Source: Xiphydria camelus (Eukaryota; Arthropoda; Insecta; Hymenoptera; Xiphydriidae). Taken from it: a stretch of DNA of 64,000 bases. Positions 21,742-32,221 of the stretch are shown piece by piece. The translations under genes were made by a program, and so were the position numbers. Position 1 is the stretch's first letter. Each line of letters opens with the position of its first letter. The notes under the pieces are model-generated. The model was not told the origin of the DNA, ran no database searches, and saw only the letters and a list, made by a program, of their open reading frames with translations. The stretch spans positions 5,401,501 through 5,465,500 of the forward strand of contig OY783193.1 of the NCBI GenBank assembly GCA_963678675.1, read 5' to 3'.

Positions 21742-21811
21742 GAGCGTCTAAGGCAGGAGTCGGCCTAGCCTTACTGACGAGTCCACAGGCCGACTCCGAG
21801 ACGAGACGCTC
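21742..21811 (+). ncRNA. Hammerhead ribozyme (type III layout), copy 1
   Basis: Stem III 5' strand GAGCGU with cleavage triplet GUC (C at 21748). Stem I UAAGGC/GCCUUA (21749-21754, 21768-21773). Core box CUGACGA (21774-21780). Stem II GUCC/AGAC (21781-21784, 21799-21802). Then GAGA and stem III 3' strand CGCUC (to 21811). Stem I is perfect. Stem II has one mismatch, and the core GAAA has an A-to-G change at the invariant A14 position (21805), so this copy is probably inactive. The open stem is III. The 3' strand of stem III (CGCTC) is exactly the target site duplicated by the inserted transposon. Confidence 0.85.
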
Positions 21812-23384
21812 CACAGTGGTCGATTTCGCACATCGGCCATTCTGAAAAAAGTGAAACCAATCATTCAGATTTTCAGATAATGTAAATAGGCAATCTAACA
21901 TCTAATGTGATTCAAGAGATGCTTCATAATAAAGAAAACACGGAAATTGATTCGAAAATTTCAGTTTACCGCTTTTTTTCAAGTGCAATCTGCAGTACCG
22001 GCAAAAACGCCGACGGCAGCGCATTGTCGTGCCATCATTGTGAGCCCTGTTTCGAGCCGATTATATGCGCTTATGACTTTTTTGAGGTTAGATAACTAAA
22101 TACGTTGTTTTGTTCTTTGAGCGACCTGAATTTCATCTAGAACGGTGAGTTTATTGAAATGTTACGACGTTAAGAACCTTTTGTTGTTTCAACGTCACCT
22201 CCGTTACCCACAAAAATGACTAAAGTTTGAATAACCTCGATGTATTCACTTGTAAAGATTGGCGATTTCGGAAACAAAGTTAGACGATGACAAAAAGTAC
22301 AACCAGTATTTTCTCCCTAATTTTATTTGATGTATTTCGGAAGAAAACTAGGTAACGGAGGTGACATGAAATGAGATCGGATAGTTAACGTCTCACTTGC
22401 CATCAATGGCACTTCTTCAAAAAATATTTTAAACTCGTCCTATTTTGACAGATCATGCCTCCAACTTCCAAAAGAGAATTGATGGCCAAATCTCGGAAGA
22501 AACAAAAACAGGATGCTGACAAATGGGAGGAGTATAAAAAAAAAGAAAGAGAACGAAAAAAAGTAGCTTACTACAAAAAAAAAGCAACTATGACTGAAGC
22601 GGATCTGTTAGATCTAAGAAGATATAATAATAAAAAGCAACATAAATCTCGACAATTAAAGAAAATGGCTGATATAGCCTTATCTCAAAGTCCTACTAGA
22701 AAAAGGGGTTCGTACAAATGCCCTCAAAGTTTTGGAAAAGCTGTTAGTAAGGTCACTGCTGCACTTCCAAGAAGCCCAAGTAAACGAAAAGCCGTAGTAA
22801 ATGAATTGGTAAAAAGGACAAGCGATCCAGAAACCTGGTTTAAATTCAAGAATCTCTCCAATCCTGGCCTTCCGAAGGAAAATGAAACAAGAGCTCTGGT
22901 TGAAAAAATTTTTTTATAACGATAATGTAAGTCGTCAAGCTCCAGGAAAGCGTGATGTCAAATCGATAAAAAATAGCGAAACCGGAAAGCGAGAACGCAT
23001 TCCAGTACGTCATATGCTAATGAATGTCAGCGACGCGTATTATGAGTTTATAAAGGAAAATCCTGATGTGAAAGTTTCCTTAGCGTATTTCTATTCATTT
23101 CGGTCTAAATGCGTTCTTCCCGCAACTCAAACACCACATAATGTTTGTGTATGTAAATGTCATTGTAATTTTTCGTTTGCTGTCGAATCAGTTCACACTT
23201 GTTGCGAAGTATGAGTAATAAGTAAATAAATTATATGTAAAATCATTTTTGTTATTTCCACATTGATTGTATAATTGATAGTAGGTACCTTTCGCTAATA
23301 TTTGTTATTCTGGTCTTGAAATATAGATTCTATATGTGTGAAAAAACAAAAATCGACCCTAAATGTGCGAAATCGACCACTGTG
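21812..23384 (+). mobile_element. DNA transposon, 1573 bp, CACAGTG termini, 5-bp target duplication
   Basis: The two ends are 22-bp perfect inverted repeats (21812-21833 and 23363-23384) beginning CACAGTGGTCGATTTCGC. The target CGCTC is duplicated (21807-21811 and 23385-23389). It carries one broken gene (22455-23214), a possible 5' leader intron (22145-22451, GTGAGT..TTTTGACAG) and AATAAA at 23225-23230. The CAC-beginning TIR and 5-bp GC-rich duplication resemble Transib elements; CMC/Chapaev elements also begin CAC but make shorter duplications. The gene fragment does not let me decide the superfamily. Confidence 0.82.
22455..23214 (+). pseudogene. Transposase-associated gene of the inserted DNA transposon, frameshifted and short
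   Basis: The first frame (22455-22919) gives a very basic, Lys/Arg/Glu-rich N-terminus (about residues 1-75, coiled-coil-like). A neutral segment follows, ending NPGLPKENETRALVEKI. A T7 run (22909-22915) has one base too many. Reading past it in the next frame continues smoothly: YNDNVSRQAPGKRD, then IPVRHMLMNVSDAYYEF, then a Cys/His cluster TPHNVCVCKCHCNF near the stop at 23214. Both halves together are about 250 residues. I recognise this Cys-rich module as one found in multicopy, transposon-encoded proteins of insects and cnidarians, but I cannot name the superfamily. No DDE/DDD catalytic core is visible, so the copy is likely internally deleted. The T7 indel could also be a sequencing error. 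Confidence 0.65.
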
Positions 23385-23489
23385 CGCTCCGCCGATAAAT
23401 GGCGATCGCTCTTTTCGCGACACCATTATAGTCCAATTCGGATCGGATTGTGCCGTTCTCATCATTCGGTAAGGTTTTTCTGTTGCAAA

Positions 23490-23560
23490 TTGCAGTCTGT
23501 TGCAGGAGTCGGCCTAGCCTTACTGACGAGTCCACAGGCCGACTCCGGGACGAAATGCTC
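23490..23560 (+). ncRNA. Hammerhead ribozyme copy 2 (5' strands decayed)
   Basis: Core CUGACGA (23523-23529), a perfect stem II GUCC/GGAC (23530-23533, 23548-23551), intact GAAA (23552-23555) and stem III 3' strand UGCUC. The 5' side has drifted: TGCAGTC, TGTTGC and AGGAGTCGGCC replace the expected stem III and stem I strands, so neither stem pairs. Not expected to cleave alone. The cleavage position is 171 nt after that of copy 1 once the transposon is removed. Confidence 0.7.
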
Positions 23561-23603
23561 CGCCAATTAGATGTCGAAGTCACTTTTCGTTCGCCACAAT
23601 AAT

Positions 23604-24745
23604 GATTTTTGTCCTTGTTCCTTGACACGTTTGACGCATACTTCGGGCATGAAGAAGTGGCATATTATATTCGAGAATAACAACTCGCGTTCGCTATTCG
23701 CTTACGGATCGAAAGCACGACGGAAAAACGCGGCACTTCTCATATATCCTCCCCTATAGACAGCTATGCCATGCGTTCGATAATAAAAAAAATAACAGCC
23801 CAGCCCCAGACTCTTGAATTTCACCGACGACGGCGCGAGAGCACACGACTTACAACGCGCTCGACCGTCCGACGAGACGAGGTGATAATTACTTCTACCC
23901 GAGGGGCGGGAAAGGGGAGCGAGAGCAGGAGGCGCGGTGGATGAGAGCCGCGTTTGGTTATTGAAACTACGGATGAGGACGCGCGCGGTGGTAACGTCGC
24001 CGCGGCGTTCTCGGCCCGCCCGCTATCCGGAACGTTAAATTACATTTACGACGCGCGCGGTCGACGACGGGTAATCTCGGTCACACAGAGAGAGAGAGAG
24101 AGAGAAGGCACCGTTGATCGCGCGACGTTTATTAATACTCAGGTATTATTGTAATATATATATATACGGGGGCGGTTGCGCAACCTCATAAACGCCCGGG
24201 CTTATGGTGGGGCATGAGGAAAGAGAGAGAGGGATAGAGGGAAGGGGGGAAACCCCTTGTGACACTAAAATCTCGAGTTTACACCCCGCAACCAACGTTT
24301 ACGGGTCTCTTTGAACGTCGCCGCCATTGACGTCTCTGTCATCCCAATTAGGACGCAATAAAATTCCAGGTTTTTGTCGGACGCGGACGGCGGCGACGGC
24401 GGGGGTTCGGCGGAGTTTAGGGTTGAAGAGCGCGCGCAAGGGTTTTCCGGAGATCGCGTCGTGCGAGGGTCCAGGGAGGGTGCGAGGAGTGTTTTCCCTC
24501 TCTCAGGGGAGATATACCTGTTATTTTATTTCGCGGGACGCGTCCGCCGCTCCGCTCGTTTATAGTTGGTTCTCCTGGACGCGCGGGACTTCCGGGTTTA
24601 CCGCGAATTCCGTCGCGTTTCCCTTTTCTTCGGACGGCGCGCCCTTTAATTCCGGAGTTTTTAGTAAAAGATGACAAAGGGAGTTGTTCTTTTTTTTCTT
24701 ATCGATGTAGACGAGAATAAAGCGAAACATTCTCGAACTCATTTT
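23604..24745. other. Non-coding stretch with simple repeats
   Basis: (GA)n at 24087-24105 and TATATATATA at about 24154-24165. CpG-rich 23820-24060 and 24370-24660. A purine-rich segment (GAAAGAGAGAGAGGG) lies at 24220-24250. No gene recognised. Confidence 0.5.
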
Positions 24746-25325
24746 CGTTGAGCGAGAAGAATGATTAGCAATGTTAGCTAAACGTTTGGTTGATATGAGA
24801 ACAACGAAATATTTTTATTGCGACGACAAATGTTTGATTGGCATAACCAAACATTTTAGAAATATTACGCGGAAATAAAAGAATTAGCCATTTTTACAGT
24901 GTCCTCCAATAATAGGGATCCTCGAGGTTAAAATTTGAATTTTTTAAGAGACACAGCGCAATTTTTACAACGCGTAACAGTATAATCCCATAAACATTCG
25001 TTTCAAATTAACAGGAGTAAGTTTTAACCTATAAACTGATGTTCAAATTCTGTTACAAACTGTAAAAAGTACACGGAGAGAAGAGTATAGGTAGGTATAT
25101 ATATAGGTATCTATTAAAAAATTCAATCTTTCACCTCGAAGAAGGATAAACCGCAAAAATTCATCGGATTTCTCATCATTTTTTACTAATCCTTTTTCTC
25201 CGTGACACGATGCCACAACCAACATTTATTTATCGTAACCGAAAGTTTGTCGTCACGATACAAATATTTCGTTGTTCCACATCAATCAAACGTTTGGTTA
25301 ACACTACTCATCATTTTTCTTAGTG
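24746..25325. mobile_element. Composite foldback element with nested small MITE
   Basis: The outer arms match inverted: AACGTTTGGTTGATATGAG, AACAACGAAATATTTTTATTG and GACGACAAATGTTTGATTGG on the left against TCGTCACGATACAAATATTTC, GTTGTTCCACATCAATC and AAACGTTTGGTTAACAC on the right. The right end is TTTTTCTTAGTG. A smaller element with CACGGAGA termini lies inside at 25072-25204. The left boundary is approximate. Confidence 0.68.
25072..25204. mobile_element. Nested small MITE with CACGGAGA termini
   Basis: CACGGAGAGAAGAG after TA on the left; CCTTTTTCTCCGTG on the right. 133 bp, AT-rich, non-coding. Confidence 0.55.
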
Positions 25326-26039
25326 TTCGAAATAAATAAATAACTTACAATTTTCCGCAAATAAGTAGTAATTCATTCACGAATAACTGAATCTCCACGG
25401 CTTCTTCCTTCCTCTTTTTACTCGTCTATTTGAAAGGTGCGAATTCTCCTTTCGATTCGACCGGATATCAATAAAATCCATCAAGTACGAATACGTTAAG
25501 TTCACAGCATTTCACCCGCACGCTCATTCGCGTGTCGACGTGAAACGTCGCTGCGACATCGAAGCGCAACAAACTCGCTCGCCTTTCCGCGCGCGCATAC
25601 GCGCCGCTGCACATCGAAAGATCAGCCGGACGAGCCGGCGGGCAGGTACAGGGCTCTGCGGACGCGCGCGACGACTTTCAGTGTGGTTTTCCAGCGGTCG
25701 GGACAGAAAAGCCGCGTAGAACGAATCGCGGGACACGGCGGGGGGGCGGCACAGAAAACAAGATCTCATCTAGATAGGTAGACGCGCGCGCTCGCGCTCC
25801 CTACTCGCACCCACTGACGTTGCACGCCCGTGCAACTGCCATGCACCATTAGCCGAGACACTGCAGCGCGAGGGAATCCTCTCGTACGGGAGAGGACGGG
25901 GGTCTCGGGGAAGATAGAAAAGAAATTGAGAGAAAAAAGCCACGAAACGAGAGTCACGATACATGGATCTCCCTTCTTCTTCCTGTTTTAGCGCTGGTCG
26001 CGCGCTGAACGGCGTGTCTTTCCTGTAATATCGTGCCTG
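25326..26039. other. Non-coding stretch, CpG-rich part without gene
   Basis: CpG-rich 25500-25870. Overlapping minus-strand frames of 63-90 codons have no domain. Nothing else seen. Confidence 0.5.
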
Positions 26040-26200
26040 CACTGAAAAAAGTATTTAGCTAATCCAGCTATATTTCTGGCTGCCTCAGACACAACTAGAA
26101 AAATATTGCTAGCGTAGCAAGAATTCTTGCTATTGCGAAGAAAATTATCACTGCAATTACTATAAGTAATTTTCTAGTTGTGGCCAAATTTTTTTGAGTG
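26040..26200. mobile_element. 'CACTGAAAAAA..GGCTGCCTCAGAC' MITE (copy 2)
   Basis: CACTGAAAAAAGTATTTAGC, TCTGGCTGCCTCAGACACAA, AGCAAGAATTCTTGCTATTG and the end TTTTTTTGAGTG. It is flanked by TG on both sides rather than TA. Confidence 0.88.
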
Positions 26201-27272
26201 TGCGCGTTAACCATCCTCGCGATGCGCGTCGCTTATCGCTCTATAGTGGAATTCTGGGAGACGAGGGGATGGGGATGAGGGTGGAAGGGGGATGTAAACG
26301 TTCGAATTTAAAATCGCACGAAAGGTCGTCGGCGAATCGATGGCCGAGGATATACGTCGACGTATATCATAATATCTGTATTTACTTACCGTAATTTAAG
26401 CTAATTATATAAAAATCGAAAAGTAGGGGCGATTGCGCAACAGTAATGCTAATAATTTCAAATCGAATTGCGATTGGATGTTGAAATGGTCATCAAATCA
26501 TTCGTTGGTCGCACGTACGTTGCACTGCCAATATTGAAGTGAGCTGATGCACGCATAATTGCATAATGATGCGGTGCAGCGTTGTTTGCAGTATCGATAC
26601 AATATTTATCTACGCTGCAATATTAACTGCGTAATATTAGCCATCCATGCGTTTTAATATTAACCGACTGCGTTATAACATCAATTCTCTCTGCGTGTAA
26701 TAAGACGTCGATAGTCCGCTCGATCGTGGGCTAAGAGGGAGGCGGTCAATTATGACGAGCTGTATTAATGGCTAATTATCGTATCGCTGCAGGCGGTGTA
26801 CGCGTATGTGTGAATTAGTTGTCTATGATCTAATATTAACTACACAGGTTGCAGTGTTGACTCTTTCACAGCGGTAAGACTTTACGGAAAAGGCAATTAT
26901 TTTTATAGAGGTTGAGCTTAAGCTTTTTTACTCAATTAAAAAAGTAAACAGAATTAAGACGTCGGTGTATCTACTAATTTCAGTTTGTCTCTATCGAAAC
27001 GAACTTGTACCCTCTCCAGTTTGACTTATACACTTTGGATTGACTCAATTTGTCTACCACTGTAAATTGATTGATGAGACGCGCAGCTTTTTACTGTTTG
27101 CAGCAAAAGGCGAACGTGCCATTGTACGATGCATTCAGTAGGTACACTGCATAGCATTATGCTTCTCCACATCTCCCCCATTCTGCACTAATTTTTCTCC
27201 GTATCTATAATTTATGTGCAATGAGATTCTCTTTATCGAGAGACTTTACAATCCCAATGTGCTCAAAATACA
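26201..27272. other. Non-coding stretch; candidate regulatory segment near 26730-26830
   Basis: No coding sequence. 26560-26830 is rich in ATTAAC/GTTAATATT/TAATGGCTAATTATCG words and not built from the MITEs seen elsewhere. Regulatory function is inference. Confidence 0.3.
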
Positions 27273-27383
27273 CACCGAGAAAAATAATTAGGTTAAGATG
27301 ACAAAACGCGCGCATCTAGTTAAATACGTTTAGTTATTCCAACCGAAATACTCAATACGATATATTAATAATTTTTCTCAGTG
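27273..27383. mobile_element. Short (111 bp) copy of the 'CACTGAGAAAAATAA' MITE
   Basis: CACCGAGAAAAATAATTAGG, ATCTAGTTAAATACGTTTAG, TTATTCCAACCGAAATACTC and the end ATTTTTCTCAGTG. The central part is deleted. Both flanks are CA. Confidence 0.78.
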
Positions 27384-30300
27384 CATCGTCCAAAATGCAT
27401 GGCGGTAAAAATCCTCCTATTTTGCCAACCCTGGACACACTCATTTCCTCCCCCCCTCTCCCTCAACCTTCATCATCCCTCGTCTTATTTCCAGCAGAGA
27501 TTCAACGATCGTCGTTGCACCTTCCAACGATGCACCGCATCTTATAGATATACACTTCGATTCGCAGTCACCGTATCATCGCAATTCCATCTTCTCCCTG
27601 GTGAGAACGCTCGCGCGCTACACGGCGAAGTCGTGAAAAGGTTCGCGTTACGCGAAGGGTCGAGATAAAGAGAGAGGAGCGCGGACGAGTGGCAACGGGG
27701 GATGAGGAGGGAGAGGGGGGGGGGGGAAGAGGGAAATAGAAGGATGGAACGCGCGAGAGAGTTCAGCACCTGCCTTCAATTCGGAAAGGCGTCGAGCCTC
27801 GTGGCTGGCGTAGAGTACCTATATGATGGCGCGAACAGAGAGAGAGAGAGAGAGAGAGAGACTAGACGCGCGGGGCTCAAATAGATGGTTTCAACCGTGG
27901 CATGAGAGTGGTTCCGTATAGGAGAGATGTTATCTGATTTGGTGGGAGGCATCCGCGCCGATATGTATACAATGCCATAGTCGGGAATATTACAGCCTTG
28001 ACAAATTGCCGCGCTCTGAAGGCCGACCCCGGTAATTACGGGGCAGCCGCGTGGATACCTACGTACCCGCGTATAAGCGCGGCGCGAACCTCTCCGCGAC
28101 TGTAGCTACGTTTCTCTGTCCGTTTCCTGTCGTCGCACGAATATACGCGCGGATACGTGCACGCGAGCGATGGTTAAGAACGTGCAGGCGAAACGGGGAG
28201 TAGGATAACCCGCAGCGGGAGGGAAGGTCGAGAATCGCTGAGCGGGCGAGCGAAACTCGACCATACGGGGTATCGATTGCCCGATCTCCGAACGAGTCGC
28301 GACATTGACCGTGAGAGGTAGTGTTTCGCGAGGCGGATCATGGGATTGTGTGCTTGGATCGCGGTGAAGTTGATTGTTGGGAAAATGTGGCGTAACGAAC
28401 GCTCAAGTACCTATGCACCGATAAGAAATGTAATCGAATCGTCCGAATGTTGTCAACTGACCCTTTTCCGGTTAATTCGATTGATATTTTTATCGAATCG
28501 ATCGTGGCTTCATCTATTCAATAAAAATATCATTCGAGACAACTAGAGGAAAGTCAGTTGACGGCATTTCTTTATCATATACCTACTCTTTAGAGTTTTT
28601 GAATACACAGACATTTTTCGTTTTTGTAATTTCGCGGTGAGCTTACCACCTCGCGTATTAATTTAAGTAATCAATAGGTAATTATTAAGATGATCGAAGA
28701 CTGATTTAGTATTTTTTTCACTCCATTCCATTGCGAGTTTGATTAAAACGGAGGAAGTAAGTTTTTTTCAGTTAATACAGCAATTCGAAGTTGATTCGAT
28801 TCATCTTCGGAGCAATATTCTTAATCAGACTTGTACAGATTTTGAAATAATAGCGGGAAATATCAACAGATTTTTACCTCCAATTAAGCGGAGATATAAA
28901 AGACCCCAGCGATTACTCCCTTCGATAAATAAATATCCCTCCAATTGAAATCATTCACCCATCTATCCTCATTTCCAGCGTCGATATCGATAACGAATTC
29001 CAATGCCGAATTAATTCGTTCGGAGATAACGTAGTCACCCCACCCCTTTACAAACGCCGCCAATTTTTTCCCCGCGCTTCACGCGCACCATCCGTAATTG
29101 CCGGGAAGCGCGAATCCGACGATACCGCCGAGGGTTCGCCCGAAGGATGACGATTCCCGGTTTCCGTTGCCGCGTGCCCCATATTATCCAATGAAAGGTG
29201 TTTCGTAATTGAATATTTATTCGCGGCGTCGAGGAGACCGGAAGAAGCGGATACGAGGATCGATCGTTGTCGAAAAGCGAGGAAATGCGCGTCTCTTGCG
29301 TTCGCCACGCGATTACGATCGATCCTCTCCGTTGCTCCGATCGGAAAGAGGAGAAAAGAGCAGTAGAACTTTGCAATATACGTCTTAACTCGACTGCAAA
29401 CTGCAGTTTGTTCGAATCAAAGAGATTTTCATCCCAATTAATCCGCAGAAATTCATAGTCACGATTCACAACTTTACAACGATGTCTAATTTACTTCGAC
29501 GAAGGTATAACCGCGCGCGCGTCTCGCCGAGACACACGGATCGCGAAATTTTCCTCAACCGCGCCGCCGGATAATAGGGAGAGCGTAGCATAGTCGCGCG
29601 CTCGGGCGGCATTAGCATTTTCCGGCTTTTTCACAGATTACTTCGGCGTCGCCATTAGCGGACCTAATTTATGCATCATCAGCGCGAGCTGAGCGCAACC
29701 CTTTCCCCGCGGCCCCTACCTGCCGCCCCAAAAACCCCATCCTGCATCCATCTTTCGGCTGAAAAGTTTCTAAAGATTCCCCCGTTCGGCAGGAGAGAGA
29801 CAGAGAGGGGGAGGATTTAAGAGAGCGGGATAGTAACACAGCGCGCCGCGCGTCTTAATTACGTCCAAAGGGGCTGGCGTGCCGCGCGCGCGCGCCTTTC
29901 AGCGTAATATGGAAACGATCTCCGCTCCTTTTATACAAATAACAAAGGGGCTATAAACGGTAGGTACCTGTCCGCAGAGGATTGCCGAGGGACAAAAGGA
30001 CTATAAATTCATAAACGTGTCGCGCAGGGCGGGAGGGACGCGAAGGGGGGAGGACTCGATGGAGGAGAGCACCGCGCGCGGCACGCCGAGACGAGCCGTG
30101 ACGACAATAAGACAATAATCTCCCGTTCCTTTCCCGAGCGCTGCGCCTTCCTCGGAAACCGGGGAACAATGCCGTCGGATATCGTTTTCCTCTCGCTTTG
30201 GCCTGGGCATCCTGCATCCCTTTCGACTCGCTCGTTTTCGTTACTACGGAGATTCTTATACTTATGTGGAGGTTCGAATAATACAGTGAGCTCGCCATCG

Positions 30301-30407
30301 CGCTTTTGATTGAAGGATAAATGTTTTTGGCATCAGCAATTATTTCTTACAACGTAATCTGACATTTTACTCGAGTCTTCGTATTCCGCTTACATCGATT
30401 TAACATA
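27384..30407. other. Non-coding stretch with simple repeats
   Basis: Holds a G12 run (27715-27726), (GA)n at 27837-27862, a GTCAACTGAC..GTCAGTTGAC inverted pair about 100 bp apart (28454-28562) and CpG-rich patches at 28000-28340, 29040-29330, 29500-29600 and 29830-30180. The segment 29640-29690 (GCCATTAGCGGACCTAATTT, ATGCATCATCAGCGCG) could be regulatory. Minus-strand frames up to 144 codons carry no recognisable domain. Confidence 0.5.
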
Positions 30408-30604
30408 CACTGAGAAAAAAAAAGATTAAAAATTATTCTGTTAGGAGGATAATGTGAGTAGGTACGAAAGGTAAAAGAAATCAAAAATTATCTTTCCAGG
30501 GTTTAAAATTTCACCTTTCTTAGGATAATTTTTGATCTATTTTACCTTTCGTACTCAGATTATCCTTCTAGCACAATAATTTTTAATATTTTTTTTTCTC
30601 AGTG
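30408..30604. mobile_element. 197-bp palindromic MITE with perfect TA target duplication
   Basis: CACTGAGAAAAAAAAAGATT after TA, mirrored by ATATTTTTTTTTCTCAGTG before TA. The arms pair over most of their length (ATAATGTGAG..ACGAAAGGTA against TACCTTTCGTACTCAGATTAT). The left arm alone has an extra TAGGTA at 30459-30464. Confidence 0.88.
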
Positions 30605-31662
30605 TACGACTGCAGCATCTCCGGATACATTTACATACGCACGCACGCACGCTCTCGTGCTCGCCATACAGATGACTACAATATAAATTAAATTATCAAA
30701 ACCAGACCACGATACGTTTCATTCAATACTTTGAACGATATCAGTCCTTTTTTCGAACCTACTACAACGGAAAGATAATACCTGCGTACAACGGAGCGAA
30801 GGACTAAAATAAAATAAAGCAAGGACGCGAAAGAGCGAGAGGCACGAGTCTATCACGGCGCTCGTACGTCGGCCAATTACGTCGTCGCGAGCACTCGAGC
30901 TTATTACACGTTATACGCTCGTTTCGCGGTGCACTCCGATTGGTCGGGGTTCGGTTCGTTATCCGTGTGTGCGCGCGCGCGCGCGCACTTACATCGCGGT
31001 GCTCGAGACGCGAGCGACAAAGTTCCGGGAAGAAAAAATCCGCGCGCGCGCGCACGTCCATTGGCGCGTTTACGGCATGTAATAGAAGCCAGGTGCGTGT
31101 CCGGTTTCCGTGGCGTCGTTAAACCGACCGCGCGCGCGCGCACGGCTATACTTCGTTGCGAGAGACGCGGAGGGGCCACATCGCGTGGCGCTAAGCGGGC
31201 GGGCGACTCGAGCGGAACTATACGTATAATATCGGCGTTCCGGATAATTTCTTTGCGCTCGGTGAGCGAGAGGCAATCGCGAGACGTCGGCGGATGATTT
31301 TTTAACGATCCGGATGAAGATCCCGCCTGTCGTCGAGGAATTGTACGAAGAAAAGCGAGTCGTTGGCTCGAAGATCAAAAATGAACTTCCATGTACCTCA
31401 TTTTTCCGAGGGTAGCACGAAAAATCGAACGATTTTTACGTGAAAAGGAGAAACAGAGAAGGATATTAAAATTTAATTAGCTTTAGAGGCGTTTTATCGT
31501 TGTTATGACTACATTTTGTCATCTGGAATTGTATGACAGCTTGTCGAACATTTATACTTAATTTCAACCGCGATTAATTACGAAAACGTATCGTTATTTA
31601 TTCGTTTCATACAACCGAAGAATGAAAACGTCAGAAGAGCTTGCTGAAAATCAAGCATCACA
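30605..31662. other. Non-coding stretch with several alternating CG runs
   Basis: Three separate GCGCGCGC blocks (about 30968-30986, 31042-31056, 31129-31142) lie within a CpG-rich island. Frames on both strands over the island are artefacts. Confidence 0.55.
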
Positions 31663-31923
31663 CACCGAGAAAAATAACTTCGTCAATCAAACCAAAATCC
31701 TGGAGATGATGACCAAACCGTTTGGTGAAATATGGATTCTCCATCTGTTTGGTTAATCTGACCATTTGTTGCATAGAATAATTAAACGTTTGGTTGGAAT
31801 AACTAAACATTTGGTTAAAATAACTTGATATTTGATTAAACTGACCAGTATTTTGGATAGAAGAACTAAACATATTAACTAGATGCTTTGTCATTTTAAC
31901 CCGGGTAATGATTTTTCTCAGTG
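31663..31923. mobile_element. Best full-length copy (261 bp) of the 'CACTGAGAAAAATAA' MITE
   Basis: CACCGAGAAAAATAACTTCG, CAAACCAAAATCCTGGAG, GACCAAACCGTTTGGTGAAA, TGGATTCTCCATCTGTTTGG, repeated AACTAAACATTTGGTTA-type words, and the end TGATTTTTCTCAGTG. Both flanks are CA. Use this as the reference for the fragments at 12596, 14987, 40030, 41797 and 55959. Confidence 0.85.
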
Positions 31924-32017
31924 CACTTTTTATCGAAATCAATTTGCCTCAAATTTAGAAAAAGCTCGAAAGACGTCCCTGACGCATTTCTCTGTTCCAT
32001 TTCAAAGTGCGCATCTA
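31924..32017. other. Short spacer between MITEs
   Basis: About 90 bp of unremarkable sequence separating two elements. Confidence 0.4.
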
Positions 32018-32221
32018 CAGTGTAAACAGATTTATACTTTTAATACATCTTTCCATAAAGCTTTTTTCCAATACGTCATTATGAAAATTAACATATCTCC
32101 TTATAAAATTCCCCTTATAAATTTCATAACGGTGTATATTACATTTCATAATCACGTATCTCTAATAAAAGCTTTGTATTCTATTATATTAAATTTAATA
32201 CATTTTTTTTTAGGTACAGTG
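32018..32221. mobile_element. 'CACTGTAAAAA' palindromic MITE (204 bp)
   Basis: CAGTGTAAACAGATTTATAC after TA, CATAAAGCTTTTTTCCAATA, CGTCATTATGAAAATTAAC, the inverted CATAATCACGTATC and the end TTTTAGGTACAGTG. The TAGGTA at 32211-32216 interrupts the terminus. Confidence 0.82.

Larger units (their letters stand above)
21596..23598 (+). mobile_element. LTR-like / retrozyme-like element with two hammerhead ribozymes, split by a DNA transposon
   Basis: The element begins TGTGGCGACCCGTCACGC and ends TTCGTTCGCCACA, flanked by ATAAT on both sides (21591-21595 and 23599-23603), a 5-bp target duplication. A TATATAAG box (21701-21708) precedes the first ribozyme (21742-21811). The interior was later split by a 1573-bp DNA transposon (21812-23384). 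Without it and its duplicated CGCTC the element is about 425 bp: promoter-like part, ribozyme 1, tail, a ~70-nt spacer, ribozyme 2, tail. The TG..CA ends, the TATA box and the target duplication are LTR-like. The 171-nt spacing of the ribozymes recalls retrozymes. No protein is encoded by this element itself. Confidence 0.75.

Noticed and set aside
21812..21860. A complete 12- or 23-spacer recombination signal (heptamer plus nonamer) at the CACAGTG end
   Set aside because: Only four matching As fall at the 23-bp nonamer position on the left end and none on the right. The similarity is limited to the heptamer.
23470..23496. GTAAGG..TTGCAG as a tiny intron before ribozyme copy 2
   Set aside because: Only about 26 nt, too short for any known insect spliceosomal intron.
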